A stretch of DNA of 64,000 nucleotides from Hymenobacter sp. 5317J-9 (lineage in GTDB: Bacteria > Bacteroidota > Bacteroidia > Cytophagales > Hymenobacteraceae), in NCBI RefSeq assembly GCF_022921075.1, contig NZ_CP095050.1, positions 248,001 through 312,000 on the forward strand, read 5' to 3'. Below are positions 34,904 through 43,566 of the stretch, in pieces. The notes beneath the pieces are model-generated. The model did not search any database, had not been told where the DNA came from, and saw only the letters and a program-made list of their open reading frames with translations. The position numbers were made by a program, and so were the translations under genes. Position 1 is the stretch's first letter, and the number at the start of each line of letters is the position of its first letter.

Positions 34904-36298
34904 TTACATGCCCACCATTTCCTCGGGCTTCAGCCACTCGTCAAACTGCGCCTCGGTCACGTAGCCCAGCTTCAGGGCGGTTTCCTTCAGCGTCGAGCCG
35001 TTTTTGTGGGCCGTTTGGGCAATTTCGGCGGCTTTGTAGTAGCCGATGTAGGGGTTAAGGGCCGTCACGAGCATCAGGCTGCTGTCGACGTGCTTCTTGA
35101 TGTTGGCCTTGATGGGCTCGATGCCCACGGCGCACTTGTCGGTGAAGCTCACGCACACGTCGCCGATGAGGCGGGCCGAGTGCAGGAAGTTGTAAATCAT
35201 CACCGGCTTGAACACGTTCAGCTCGAAGTGGCCCATGGAGCCGCCCACGGTGATGGCCACGTCGTTGCCCATCACCTGGGCCGCTACCATGGTCATGGCC
35301 TCGCACTGGGTGGGGTTCACCTTGCCGGGCATGATGCTGGAACCAGGCTCGTTGTCGGGGATGTCGATTTCGCCGATGCCGGCGCGCGGGCCCGAGCTGA
35401 GCATGCGGATGTCGTTGGCAATTTTCATCAGGCTCACGGCCACGGTTTTGAGGGCGCCGTGGGCTTCCACGATGGCGTCGTGAGCGGCCAGGGCCTCAAA
35501 CTTGTTTTCGGCCGTGACGAAGGGCAGCTTGGTGAGGTCGGCAATGTGCTTGGCCACGTTCTCGGCGTAGCCTTTGGGCGTGTTGATGCCCGTGCCCACG
35601 GCGGTGCCGCCCAGGGCCAGCTCGCTCAGGTGAGCCAGCGTGTTCTTGATGGCGCGCAGGCCGTGGTCGAGCTGGCTCACGTAGCCCGAAAACTCTTGGC
35701 CCAGCGTGAGCGGCGTGGCGTCCATGAAGTGCGTGCGGCCGATTTTGACGATGTGCATGAAGTCTTCCGACTTCTTTTTCAAGGCATCCCGTAGCTTCTC
35801 GATGCCCGGAATGGTGGTCTCGACCAGGATTTTGTAGGCCGCGATGTGCATGGCCGTCGGGAACGTGTCGTTCGAGCTCTGGCTCTTGTTCACGTCGTCG
35901 TTGGGGGCCAGCACCTTCTTCTCGTCGGTGAGCTGGCCGCCCTGCAGCACATGGCCGCGGTAGGCAATCACCTCGTTCACGTTCATGTTGCTCTGCGTGC
36001 CCGAGCCCGTTTGCCACACCACCAGCGGAAACGAGTCGGCCAGCTTACCGGCCAGAATTTCGTCGCACACCTTGCCAATGAGCTCGGCTTTGTCGGCGGG
36101 CAGCACGCCTGCGTCGCGGTTGGTGAAGGCCGCGGCTTTCTTGAGGTAGGCAAAGGCGGCGATGATTTCCTTGGGCATCCGGTTGATGTCCTGGGCAATG
36201 GGGAAATTCTCGATGGAGCGCTGGGTCTGGGCGCCCCAATACGCGGTAGCAGGCACCTGCACGGTGCCCATGGTGTCCTTTTCGGTGCGGAAATCCAT
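34904..36298 (-). CDS. fumC: Class II fumarate hydratase
   Basis: Fumarase of the TCA cycle, iron-independent, homotetrameric. 464 residues, normal length. Active-site elements: [48 protein letters not shown] and the flexible-loop signature [19 protein letters not shown] with the catalytic Ser. ATG 36298 ([16 protein letters not shown]) matches the family start; the frame is open further to 36397 but without homology. Single transcription unit, with terminator and repeat downstream; the divergent dodecin-like gene begins 214 bp away. Confidence 0.97.
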   Translation of the reverse strand: MDFRTEKDTMGTVQVPATAYWGAQTQRSIENFPIAQDINRMPKEIIAAFAYLKKAAAFTNRDAGVLPADKAELIGKVCDEILAGKLADSFPLVVWQTGSGTQSNMNVNEVIAYRGHVLQGGQLTDEKKVLAPNDDVNKSQSSNDTFPTAMHIAAYKILVETTIPGIEKLRDALKKKSEDFMHIVKIGRTHFMDATPLTLGQEFSGYVSQLDHGLRAIKNTLAHLSELALGGTAVGTGINTPKGYAENVAKHIADLTKLPFVTAENKFEALAAHDAIVEAHGALKTVAVSLMKIANDIRMLSSGPRAGIGEIDIPDNEPGSSIMPGKVNPTQCEAMTMVAAQVMGNDVAITVGGSMGHFELNVFKPVMIYNFLHSARLIGDVCVSFTDKCAVGIEPIKANIKKHVDSSLMLVTALNPYIGYYKAAEIAQTAHKNGSTLKETALKLGYVTEAQFDEWLKPEEMVGM

Positions 36299-36512
36299 TC
36301 GTTGAATGTGCTGGTTAGTGGATGTGCGAACGTGCGGGCTCGGGCCGGAACGGTGCGCAAAAGTACACCGCCGCGTAACGGCCGCTTTTATTCTCAACCG
36401 AAATAGCTGCCAAATGACTTCCCGCGTACAGGGAATTACCAGAAATCAACAAAAGCCGACGGCTCGTGTAGGCGCTCGGCACATCCACCCATCACAGAAT
36501 CACTTCTTCCGC

Positions 36513-36887
36513 ATGTCTTCCATCAAACAAGTCATCGAAATCCTCGCCTCGTCCGACAAAAGCTTCGAGGATGCCCTGCAGCGTGCCGTGCAGAGCCTGA
36601 GCACGTCGGTGCCCAACATTTCGTCTATCTACATCAAAGACCAGAGTTGCAAGGTGCGCGACAACCGCATTGTGGAGTACCGCATCACGGCCAAGGTGAG
36701 CTTCGGCACGCCAGTAGAGGGCTTCGACCTGAGCGAAATCGAGCGCACCTTCGACGAAGCCCCCGAGCCCGCCGGCAACGGCGCCCCCGACTACAGCCAC
36801 GTCGATTTTCTGGCCAAGCCCACGCTGGATGTGGAGCCCGGCGGCAGCGCCACCGAGCCCGAAAGCGGTGGCGGCTACTCGGGCTAA
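36513..36887 (+). CDS. Dodecin-like protein with C-terminal extension
   Basis: 124 residues. Residues 1-66 match dodecin, the small dodecameric flavin-storage protein: IKQVIEILASSDKSFEDALQ and CKVRDNRIVEYRITAKVSF. The Trp that stacks on the flavin in typical dodecins (WFEV) is replaced here by SIYI, and the whole protein contains no Trp. A Pro/Gly/Glu-rich extension of about 55 residues follows (after VEGFDLSEIERT). Flavin binding is therefore doubtful; another ligand or a purely structural role is possible. ATG 36513 fits the family start; the upstream open frame to 36306 has no homology. Confidence 0.82.
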   Translation: MSSIKQVIEILASSDKSFEDALQRAVQSLSTSVPNISSIYIKDQSCKVRDNRIVEYRITAKVSFGTPVEGFDLSEIERTFDEAPEPAGNGAPDYSHVDFLAKPTLDVEPGGSATEPESGGGYSG

Positions 36888-36940
36888 GGGCCTTTTTCGT
36901 TAAGAGGCCACCCGGCTCAACGGCCTGCGAATGATTGCCT

Positions 36941-36977
36941 GACGGCCGCGCTGCTTCTCAGGAGGCAGCGCGGCCGT
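36941..36977 (+). terminator. Hairpin after the dodecin-like gene
   Basis: Perfect 14-bp stem GACGGCCGCGCTGC / GCAGCGCGGCCGTC with a 9-nt loop. Only TT follows the stem, so efficiency is uncertain. Confidence 0.6.
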
Positions 36978-37106
36978 CTTCGTATAGGGGGCGTACGCAA
37001 AAAGCTTGAGGCCGAGATAGCGCAACTGGTTGGTTTGGGCTACCTTTCACCGGGATTACCGGGCACGGTTCCGGCAGCGAATCCTGCTAACCCTTCGCTT
37101 GTGCAT

Positions 37107-38189
37107 ATGCCTGCTTTCCGCTCCTTGCGTATCTCCGCCGCGCTGCTCAGCGCCCTGCTTTTTGCCGGCTGCAACCAGCCCAACAGCCCGGGCGAAACCG
37201 ATACGGCCACGCCGGCCGCCCCTGCGGTGGCTTCCTACTTCGCCCCCACCGAAACCGGCGTACAGGACGGCGGCGTGCACGTCATCCCCATTACCACGCC
37301 CAAGGGCAAGTTCAACGTTTGGACCAAGACCTTCGGCAACAACCCGAAGATGAAGGTGCTGCTGCTCAACGGCGGCCCCGGGGCCACGCACGAGTATTTT
37401 GAGTGCTTCGAGAATTTCCTGCCCCAGGAAGGTATTGAGTTCATTTACTACGACCAGCTGGGCTGCGGCAACTCCGACAACCCGAAGGACACGGCCATGT
37501 GGAGCCTGCCGCGCTACGTGGAAGAAGTGGAGCAGGTGCGCCAGGCTCTGCAGCTCGACAGCACCAACTTTTTCCTGCTGGGCCACAGCTGGGGCGGCAT
37601 CCTGGCCGCTGAGTACGCCTTCAAGTACCAGCAGAACCTCAAAGGCCTCATCATCTCGAACATGATGATGAGTTGTCCCGACTACGGCCGCTACGCCGAT
37701 GAGGTGCTGGCCAAGCAGATGAAGCCCGAAGTGCTGGCCGAAATCCGGCAGATTGAAGCCAAAAAGGATTTCAGCAACCCGCGCTACATGGGCCTGCTCG
37801 AACCCAATTTCTACGCCGAGCACCTGTGCCGCATCGTGCCCAATCCCGAGCCCGTGACGCGCGCCATGAGCAAGATTAACCAGTCGCTGTACGTGACCAT
37901 GCAGGGCCCCAGCGAGTTCGGCATCTCGGGCAAGCTGGTGAACTGGAACCGCGTGCCCGACCTGCCCAAGCTCAGCGTGCCGGTGCTCAGCATCGGCGGC
38001 AAGCACGACACCATGGACCCCGAGCACATGCGCATGATTGCCACCAAGGTGCAGCGCGGCAATTCCCTCATCTGCCCCGAAGGCAGTCACATGAGCATGT
38101 ACGACGACCAGCAAACCTACTTCAAAGGCCTGCTCACCTTCCTGAAATCAGTCGACGCCGGCACCGTAAAACCGGGCGCCGAACTGTAG
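37107..38189 (+). CDS. Alpha/beta-hydrolase lipoprotein of the proline iminopeptidase family
   Basis: 360 residues. Lipoprotein signal LLSALLFAGCNQ. The hydrolase core has VLLLNGGPGATHEY (oxyanion loop), FIYYDQLGCGNSDNP, the nucleophile elbow LLGHSWGGILAAEYA with catalytic Ser, a probable catalytic Asp in GGKHDTMDPEH and His in CPEGSHMSMYDD. Substrates may be N-terminal prolyl peptides, but relatives hydrolyse other small amides. The frame begins at a TTG at 37035 next to a TACCTTTC promoter-like box, so ATG 37107 is preferred. It sits alone upstream of a convergent gene, with only 26 bp between their stop codons. Confidence 0.87.
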   Translation: MPAFRSLRISAALLSALLFAGCNQPNSPGETDTATPAAPAVASYFAPTETGVQDGGVHVIPITTPKGKFNVWTKTFGNNPKMKVLLLNGGPGATHEYFECFENFLPQEGIEFIYYDQLGCGNSDNPKDTAMWSLPRYVEEVEQVRQALQLDSTNFFLLGHSWGGILAAEYAFKYQQNLKGLIISNMMMSCPDYGRYADEVLAKQMKPEVLAEIRQIEAKKDFSNPRYMGLLEPNFYAEHLCRIVPNPEPVTRAMSKINQSLYVTMQGPSEFGISGKLVNWNRVPDLPKLSVPVLSIGGKHDTMDPEHMRMIATKVQRGNSLICPEGSHMSMYDDQQTYFKGLLTFLKSVDAGTVKPGAEL

Positions 38190-38215
38190 CGTCGCTGCTG
38201 CCGGCCTCGCCACGA

Positions 38216-39370
38216 CTAAAACGGCACCGTTACCTCCATGGGCAGCGCGGCCCGGCGGCCACCGGCCACGCCGGGCTGCCAGGCGGGGCCGTCGCACACG
38301 ATGCGCAGGGCCTCGGCATCGTAGTCGTCGCGGAGGCCTCTGGTCACTTTCAGGTCGCTCACTTTGCCGTCGGCGCCCACGATGAATTTTACGTGCACGC
38401 TGCCGTTCATGCTGGGCCCCTTTTCGGGCTCAAATTCGGCGGCCTCGCGGCGCAGGTAAGACCGGAAGGCCGGCGTGCCGCCTACCGGGGCGGGGTTGAT
38501 GGCCACGGTGGGCATGGCCGTGTTTCGTACCCGCGCTGCGGCTGCATCGGCAACGGCACTTTTCGCTTTTTTAGCTGGAGCTGGAGCCGCCATCTCCATA
38601 TTCGCTGCGTTGTCAGTTGCGGCGGTATCAGGAGTTGCCACCTTTTCTTCTAATGCGGCCACGCCAGCACTGGCCGCCGGGGCTGCCTGCTCGTCGGCTG
38701 CAACTTCGGCGGCGACTACTGGCGCGCTGGCCGCCTGCGTGCGGCCTTCCACCGCTGCCGGCCGCGCGGCCGAATTGGCCAGCCAGCCGTCGGACCCTAA
38801 TGCCGGTGCCACCGGTTTGGGTGCTGAGCGAAGCCGGGCCGGACGGCGCGGGGCCGTCGGGCCCACCGCTGCATAGTCGGCCGCGGCCGGTGCACCGGCC
38901 GCGGGAGCCGGAGTGGCAGCAGGTTCTTCCCTGGACTGGGGCGCGGCTGCCACGGGCGGCGCTTGGCTGGCAGTGCGGACGGTAACTTCCTGGACGGCGG
39001 TGTTATCTGTTGATACGGCCGTTTGGTGCTGCCAGCCCCAGATGCCTCCTCCTACCACGGCCAGCAAGGCGGCAGCGGCAGCAAGACGAGGCCAGACCCA
39101 CTGCGTGGCCACCGGCTCGGGCTGCTCGCCGCCGATGCGGGCCTGCAGGCGGGTGCGCAGCTCGGCCACGGCGCGGTCGGTGGTGGGCGCGTCGGTCATC
39201 GAAAAGCCTTCCACTAGCTCGGCGCAGCGCTCGCAGTCCAGCAAGTGGGCTTCGAGGCGATGCTCGTCGGCCGGCGCCAGGGTGCCGGCCGCGTAGGCGC
39301 GCAGTTCCGCCGTGGCCGGGTGGGGGCCGGGGGCAGGCACCTGGGCAAAAGGCGAATCAGCGGGCGACAT
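38216..39370 (-). CDS. Anti-sigma factor fused to a TonB C-terminal domain
   Basis: 384 residues. N-terminal cytoplasmic zinc anti-sigma motif H-x3-C-x2-C at residues 42-49 (AHLLDCERCAELVEGF), a membrane helix around 96-112, then a long Ala/Pro-rich periplasmic linker (about 115-285). The C-terminal TonB-like domain ends it (SMNGSVHVKFIVGADGKVSD, LRDDYDAEALRIVCDGPAWQ). It overlaps the upstream ECF sigma gene by 14 bp. Inference: the sigma factor is held at the membrane by a protein whose periplasmic end could read outer-membrane state. The energy-coupling partner that TonB needs (ExbB/ExbD binding at the N-terminal helix) is not expected for this topology. Confidence 0.85.
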   Translation of the reverse strand: MSPADSPFAQVPAPGPHPATAELRAYAAGTLAPADEHRLEAHLLDCERCAELVEGFSMTDAPTTDRAVAELRTRLQARIGGEQPEPVATQWVWPRLAAAAALLAVVGGGIWGWQHQTAVSTDNTAVQEVTVRTASQAPPVAAAPQSREEPAATPAPAAGAPAAADYAAVGPTAPRRPARLRSAPKPVAPALGSDGWLANSAARPAAVEGRTQAASAPVVAAEVAADEQAAPAASAGVAALEEKVATPDTAATDNAANMEMAAPAPAKKAKSAVADAAAARVRNTAMPTVAINPAPVGGTPAFRSYLRREAAEFEPEKGPSMNGSVHVKFIVGADGKVSDLKVTRGLRDDYDAEALRIVCDGPAWQPGVAGGRRAALPMEVTVPF

Positions 39371-40043
39371 GGAGCGGGTTATTGGGGTTGGAAAGCGGGG
39401 GCGACGGCGCGGCGGGCTTGGGCGGCGCGGGCGGCTCCAGCTGGCGGCGCAGCATGCGCTTGCCGTTTTGCAGGTGGCTGCGCACCAGGTTCAGCTCGAG
39501 GCCGGTTTCGGTGGCGATGTCGCGGTAGCACTTCTTTTCCAGGTAAAATAATTCGAGGCAACGGCGCTGGGCCGGGGGGAGTTGGGCGAGGGCCGCTTCC
39601 ACGCTTTGCAGGCGGATTTCGGTTTCTTCGGCGTCTTCGGCGGCGGCCTCTTCGTCCAGCAGATGCCGGGCGCCCGCCGTTTCCACATCGGTAGCATCGG
39701 GAAAGCTCACCATGAGCGGCCCGGCGCTGGGGCCGCCGCGCTTGCGGGCGCGCAGCTGCATCAGGCAGTGGTTGCGGGCGGTGGTGTGCAGCCAGGCCGG
39801 AAAGTTGTCGGGCGCGTGGGTGCGCAGCACCTTCACTAAGTGCTCAAACAGTTGCATAGTAGCGTCCTGGGCGTCTTCGTCGGGCGGGGCCAGGTAGCGG
39901 CGGCACACGGCAAACGCCTCGGGCAGGTACCGGTCGTAGAGCAGGCCCAGGTCGGCCACGTTGCCGTGCGCGCGGTAGCGGGCCAGCAGCTCCTGGTCGG
40001 AGAGCGGGGCGGCGGCGGACGGTTTGGCGCGGCGGAAGAACAT
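39357..40043 (-). CDS. ECF RNA polymerase sigma factor
   Basis: 228 residues. Sigma region 2 (LYDRYLPEAFAVCRRYLAPP, DATMQLFEHLVKVLRT, FPAWLHTTARNHCLMQLRAR) and region 4 (LPPAQRRCLELFYLEKKCYR, DIATETGLELNLVRSHLQNG) are separated by a variable linker; regions 1.1 and 3 are absent, as for ECF factors. The C-terminal Pro-rich tail (about 25 residues) is unusual. The stop overlaps the start of the anti-sigma-TonB gene, so both are translated together. The divergent VWA-domain gene starts 149 bp upstream and is a possible target. Confidence 0.92.
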   Translation of the reverse strand: MFFRRAKPSAAAPLSDQELLARYRAHGNVADLGLLYDRYLPEAFAVCRRYLAPPDEDAQDATMQLFEHLVKVLRTHAPDNFPAWLHTTARNHCLMQLRARKRGGPSAGPLMVSFPDATDVETAGARHLLDEEAAAEDAEETEIRLQSVEAALAQLPPAQRRCLELFYLEKKCYRDIATETGLELNLVRSHLQNGKRMLRRQLEPPAPPKPAAPSPPLSNPNNPLHVAR

Positions 40044-40192
40044 GGCGCTGGGAAGTTAGGGCGGTTTTGGCAAGTGCGCTACCCGTTACCGTCCGGTCGT
40101 GGCGTCGCTGCTGCAAAACGCAACCGCCCGTGTGCAATCCCACGCGGCCCTGCATCAAGTCAGCAAGCTTCACCTAACCCCCGCTTGCTGTT

Positions 40193-42205
40193 ATGAGAAA
40201 TCTATTGCTGCTGCCCGTGCTTGCGCTGTTGCTGGCTCCGCTGGACCAGGCCTGTGCCCAGAAGAAATCGAAGGGGGGCTCCCCTGCCCCGGCCCTGGCC
40301 GCCGACACCACCCGCCACCGCACCATCACGGGCGTGGTGATGGACGCCCAATCGAAGCAGCCTCTGCCGGGGTCCACGGTGCTGGTAAAAGGCACGCAGC
40401 TCGGCGTCAGCACCGATGCCGCCGGGCGCTACTCACTCCTGGTGCCCAATGCTGGTACCGCCACGCTGGTGTTTTCCAGCATTGGCTACGCCACCCAGGA
40501 GCGTCGCATTGAAGGCAACCGCGTGGTCAACGTGGCGCTTTTTGCCGACACGAAGCAGCTGAGCGAAGTGGTGGTGACGGGCTACGGCTACTACGACGAG
40601 TACAGTGCCCCTGCCTCGAACTCCATGCCCTCCAAACGCAAAGTAAAAGCCGCCCAGTCGGCCGCCGATGCCCTCTACGCGGCCCCGGCCAGCGGGCTGA
40701 ATGGCCGCGTGGCCGGTGTGGCCATCACTACCCCCTACCCCAACACGCTGCCCGCCCGCAAAGAAGCCGGCGCCGGCGACACCTACGCGGAGGTGAAGGA
40801 AAACACGTATTTCTCGGCTAAGAAAGACCCGCTCAGCACCTTCTCGCTCGATGTGGACAATGCCTCGTACTCCAATGTGCGCCGCTTCCTCAACGAAGGC
40901 CAGCTGCCCCCGCGCGACGCGGTGCGGGTGGAGGAAATGCTGAATTACTTCCGCTACGAATACCCCGCGCCGGCCGCCACCTCGCCCGACCCCGTGCGCA
41001 TCAGCACCGAGCTGGCCGTGTGCCCCTGGAACGCGGCCCATCAGTTGGCCCGCATCGGCATTCAGGCCAAAAAAGTGGAAACGGCCAAGCTGCCGCCCGC
41101 CAACCTGGTGTTTCTGGTCGACGTGTCGGGCTCGATGGATGGCCCCGACCGCCTGCCGCTGGTGCAGGCCGGCCTGAAGCTGCTGGTGAAGCAACTGCGG
41201 CCCCAAGACCACGTGGCCCTGGTGGTGTACGCCGGCGCGGCCGGGCTGGTGCTGCCGCCCACGCCCGGCTCGCAGCCGCAGGTCATTCTCGACGCCATTG
41301 ACCGGCTGCAGGCCGGCGGCTCCACGGCCGGCGGCGCGGGCCTGCGCCTGGCCTACTCCACGGCCCGGCAGAGCTTCAACAAGGAAGGCAACAACCGCGT
41401 GATTCTGGCCACCGACGGCGATTTCAACGTGGGCGAAAGCTCCGACAAAGCCATGGAGCAGCTCATTGTGGACCAGCGTGAAAGCGGCGTGTTCCTGACG
41501 GTGCTGGGCTGCGGCCGCGGCAACCTGCGCGACTCCCGCATGGAAACCCTGGCCGACAAAGGCAACGGCAACTACGCCTACCTCGATAACCTCGACGAGG
41601 CCGGCCGCGTGCTGGTGGCCCAGTTCGGCGGCACGCTCTTCACGGTGGCCAAGGACGTGAAGCTGCAAATCGAGTTCAACCCCGCTCGCGTGGCCAACTA
41701 CCGCCTGGTGGGCTATGAAAACCGCATGCTGGAAGCCGAAGATTTCAACAACGACCGCAAGGACGCCGGTGAGCTAGGCGCGGGCCACACGGTCACGGCC
41801 CTCTACGAACTCGTGCCCGTGGGCAGTGCCCAGCCCCTCATCGACGACCTGAAATACCAGCAGCCCACCAAAGGCGCGGCGCCCGCCACCGCCGAGGTGC
41901 TCACCGTGAAGCTGCGCTACAAGGAGCCGCAGGGCAGCGCCAGCAAGCTGCTCTCGCAGGCCTTGGCCAGTACGCCAACGAGCATCGAAAAGGCCTCAGC
42001 CGACTTCCGCTTTGCGGCCGCCGTGGCGCAGTTCGGCATGCTGCTGCGCCAGAGCGAGCAGCGCGGCACCGCCACCTGGGCCGCCACCGAGCAGCTGGCC
42101 AACAACGCCCGCGGCGCTGACACCGACGGCTACCGCGCCGAGCTGGTGCGCCTCGTGCGCCTGGCCGAGGGCCTGAGCGGCAACGGCGCCGTAGGCAAAC
42201 GATAG
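40193..42205 (+). CDS. VWA-domain protein with SusC-like N-terminus
   Basis: 670 residues. Signal peptide, then a carboxypeptidase-regulatory-like domain as in SusC-type receptors (ITGVVMDAQSKQPLPGSTVL, TLVFSSIGYATQERRI) followed by VVVTGYGYYDEY, reminiscent of a TonB-receptor plug start, but no barrel follows. A YfbK-type von Willebrand factor A domain occupies the middle, with the MIDAS motif DVSGSMDGPDRL near residue 309. The rest resembles the DUF3520 C-terminal domain (FKVAK-like GGTLFTVAKDVKLQIEFNPA, NYRLVGYENRML). Probably periplasmic or surface. Divergent from the sigma/anti-sigma pair. Confidence 0.87.
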   Translation: MRNLLLLPVLALLLAPLDQACAQKKSKGGSPAPALAADTTRHRTITGVVMDAQSKQPLPGSTVLVKGTQLGVSTDAAGRYSLLVPNAGTATLVFSSIGYATQERRIEGNRVVNVALFADTKQLSEVVVTGYGYYDEYSAPASNSMPSKRKVKAAQSAADALYAAPASGLNGRVAGVAITTPYPNTLPARKEAGAGDTYAEVKENTYFSAKKDPLSTFSLDVDNASYSNVRRFLNEGQLPPRDAVRVEEMLNYFRYEYPAPAATSPDPVRISTELAVCPWNAAHQLARIGIQAKKVETAKLPPANLVFLVDVSGSMDGPDRLPLVQAGLKLLVKQLRPQDHVALVVYAGAAGLVLPPTPGSQPQVILDAIDRLQAGGSTAGGAGLRLAYSTARQSFNKEGNNRVILATDGDFNVGESSDKAMEQLIVDQRESGVFLTVLGCGRGNLRDSRMETLADKGNGNYAYLDNLDEAGRVLVAQFGGTLFTVAKDVKLQIEFNPARVANYRLVGYENRMLEAEDFNNDRKDAGELGAGHTVTALYELVPVGSAQPLIDDLKYQQPTKGAAPATAEVLTVKLRYKEPQGSASKLLSQALASTPTSIEKASADFRFAAAVAQFGMLLRQSEQRGTATWAATEQLANNARGADTDGYRAELVRLVRLAEGLSGNGAVGKR

Positions 42206-42229
42206 AGGGAAGGCGATGGCCGCAAACCA

Positions 42230-42320
42230 CCTGTCGTCCTGAGCGCAGCGAAGGACCTTCTCACGTCCGAACAAACTGTTCAGCGGTGAGAAGGTCCTTC
42301 GCTGCGCTCAGGATGACAGG
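42230..42320. repeat. Inverted repeat, type A arms (35 bp, one G-T mismatch)
   Basis: Arms 42230-42264 and 42286-42320, containing CTGTCGTCCTGAGCGCAGCG. The single mismatch would be a G-U pair in RNA. Directly after the VWA gene. Confidence 0.93.
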
Positions 42321-42350
42321 CGTAGCATGACGGATGACTTATAACACCAG

Positions 42351-42384
42351 AAAGGCCCCGCCGAATACCGACGGGGCCTTTTTT
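42351..42384 (+). terminator. Terminator downstream of the VWA gene
   Basis: Stem AAAGGCCCCG / CGGGGCCTTT with an 11-nt loop and a TTTTTT tail. Confidence 0.8.
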
Positions 42385-42460
42385 ATAACCTATTTCGGAT
42401 GCTTACCCGAGCAATAGCGAAACTAAATAAGTGGAAGAGAATGGCGGGTAGTCCGCGGGG

Positions 42461-43288
42461 TTAGAAGGAGTAGTTCAGGCCGGCTTTGATGACGCGGTTC
42501 TGGGCGTCGAAGCGGTTGTTGGCGTCGAGGGAAGTGAGGCCGTAGTCGTAGCCGGCGCTCAGGCCGAGGCCGTTTTCAAACTGATAGCCAAGGCCTGCGG
42601 ATGCCGAAAAGTCGACTTTGCGCAGCTGGTTCGACACGTCGAAGTCCTGCTTGTAGGCGGTGAAGCCGAGGGCGCCGGCTTCGACGCGGGCCTTGCCGCT
42701 CACCAGGAACGAGGCCTGGGGGCCGGCGTAGAGGTAGAAGCCCGGCGTCACGAACACCTTGGCCAGCACCGGCACGTCCACGTAAGCCAGGCGGGCGGTG
42801 CCGGTTACGTTGGCGTTCAGGAAATCGAGGGCGGGGAAGGGCAGCGTGCCGCGCAGCACGGCGCCTTTTTCGGAATAGTTGATGCCGGGCTCGATGGCGA
42901 AGCTGGTGCCCAGCGGCAGCGTGGCGTAGATGCCGGCGTAGAAGCCGGGGCGCATCTGCTTGGTGATGGCGCCGTCGGGAGCATAGCCGGCCAGGTCGGT
43001 GAAGGTCTTCACGGCATCGCCTTGGATGTCAGACACGTTCAGGCCGCCCCGGAAGCCGAAGCGCACGGCAGAGTTGCTGCTGGCCGGGGCCGAATACGAA
43101 GGCTGGCGCGAATAGCTGGGCGCCGAAGCTTTGCGGGAGCCGCTGCTGCCCATGGGCCGCGTCGAAGGAGCTGCTTTGGGGTTGCCGTAGGCGTCGCGGT
43201 ACACTTGCTGGGCCGAGGCCGAACCGGCAAAAGCAGAAATCAAAAGGCAAGCCGCGGCCAGGCCGCCCGAAAGGCGTGAAAATTTCAT
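42461..43288 (-). CDS. Outer-membrane beta-barrel protein (porin-like)
   Basis: 275 residues. Signal peptide MKFSRLSGGLAAACLLISAF...ASAQ, a Ser/Pro/Tyr-rich segment (about 40-70), then strands of a PorT-like/outer membrane beta-barrel domain (FGFRGGLNVSDIQGD, FYAGIYATLPLGTSFAIEPG, YVDVPVLAKVFVTPGFYLYA), ending in a typical aromatic C-terminus (VIKAGLNYSF). Function unknown. ATG 43288 opens the signal peptide; the frame continues upstream to 43534 without homology. Transcribed alone. Confidence 0.87.
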   Translation of the reverse strand: MKFSRLSGGLAAACLLISAFAGSASAQQVYRDAYGNPKAAPSTRPMGSSGSRKASAPSYSRQPSYSAPASSNSAVRFGFRGGLNVSDIQGDAVKTFTDLAGYAPDGAITKQMRPGFYAGIYATLPLGTSFAIEPGINYSEKGAVLRGTLPFPALDFLNANVTGTARLAYVDVPVLAKVFVTPGFYLYAGPQASFLVSGKARVEAGALGFTAYKQDFDVSNQLRKVDFSASAGLGYQFENGLGLSAGYDYGLTSLDANNRFDAQNRVIKAGLNYSF

Positions 43289-43507
43289 AACCAGAAGGTT
43301 GAAAGGGTGAAAGAAACCGGCCTCGCTGCATGCTCGGGCACTGGCCCGGCGAGGTGGCCGATGACAGGAGGTATTACAAAACCGTGCCAAACCCGCGCGT
43401 ACTTTTTCGGCGCAGCCCGGCCAAATCTTCCCCTTGCCGATGAGCAGCCGCCATCGCCAGACCAGCAGCCTGCTAAAATCGACCAAGCAGCCGCTTCGCG
43501 CCCACGC

Positions 43508-43542
43508 AAAAAAGCCGGGCCGCCCACTGGGCAACCCGGCTT
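43508..43542 (-). terminator. Terminator of the T9SS cargo gene
   Basis: Stem AAGCCGGG / CCCGGCTT with a nested pairing (GCCCA...TGGGC), followed on the minus strand by TTTTTTGCG. Confidence 0.75.
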
Positions 43543-43566
43543 CGTAGCCAGAAAAAATGGAAAACC

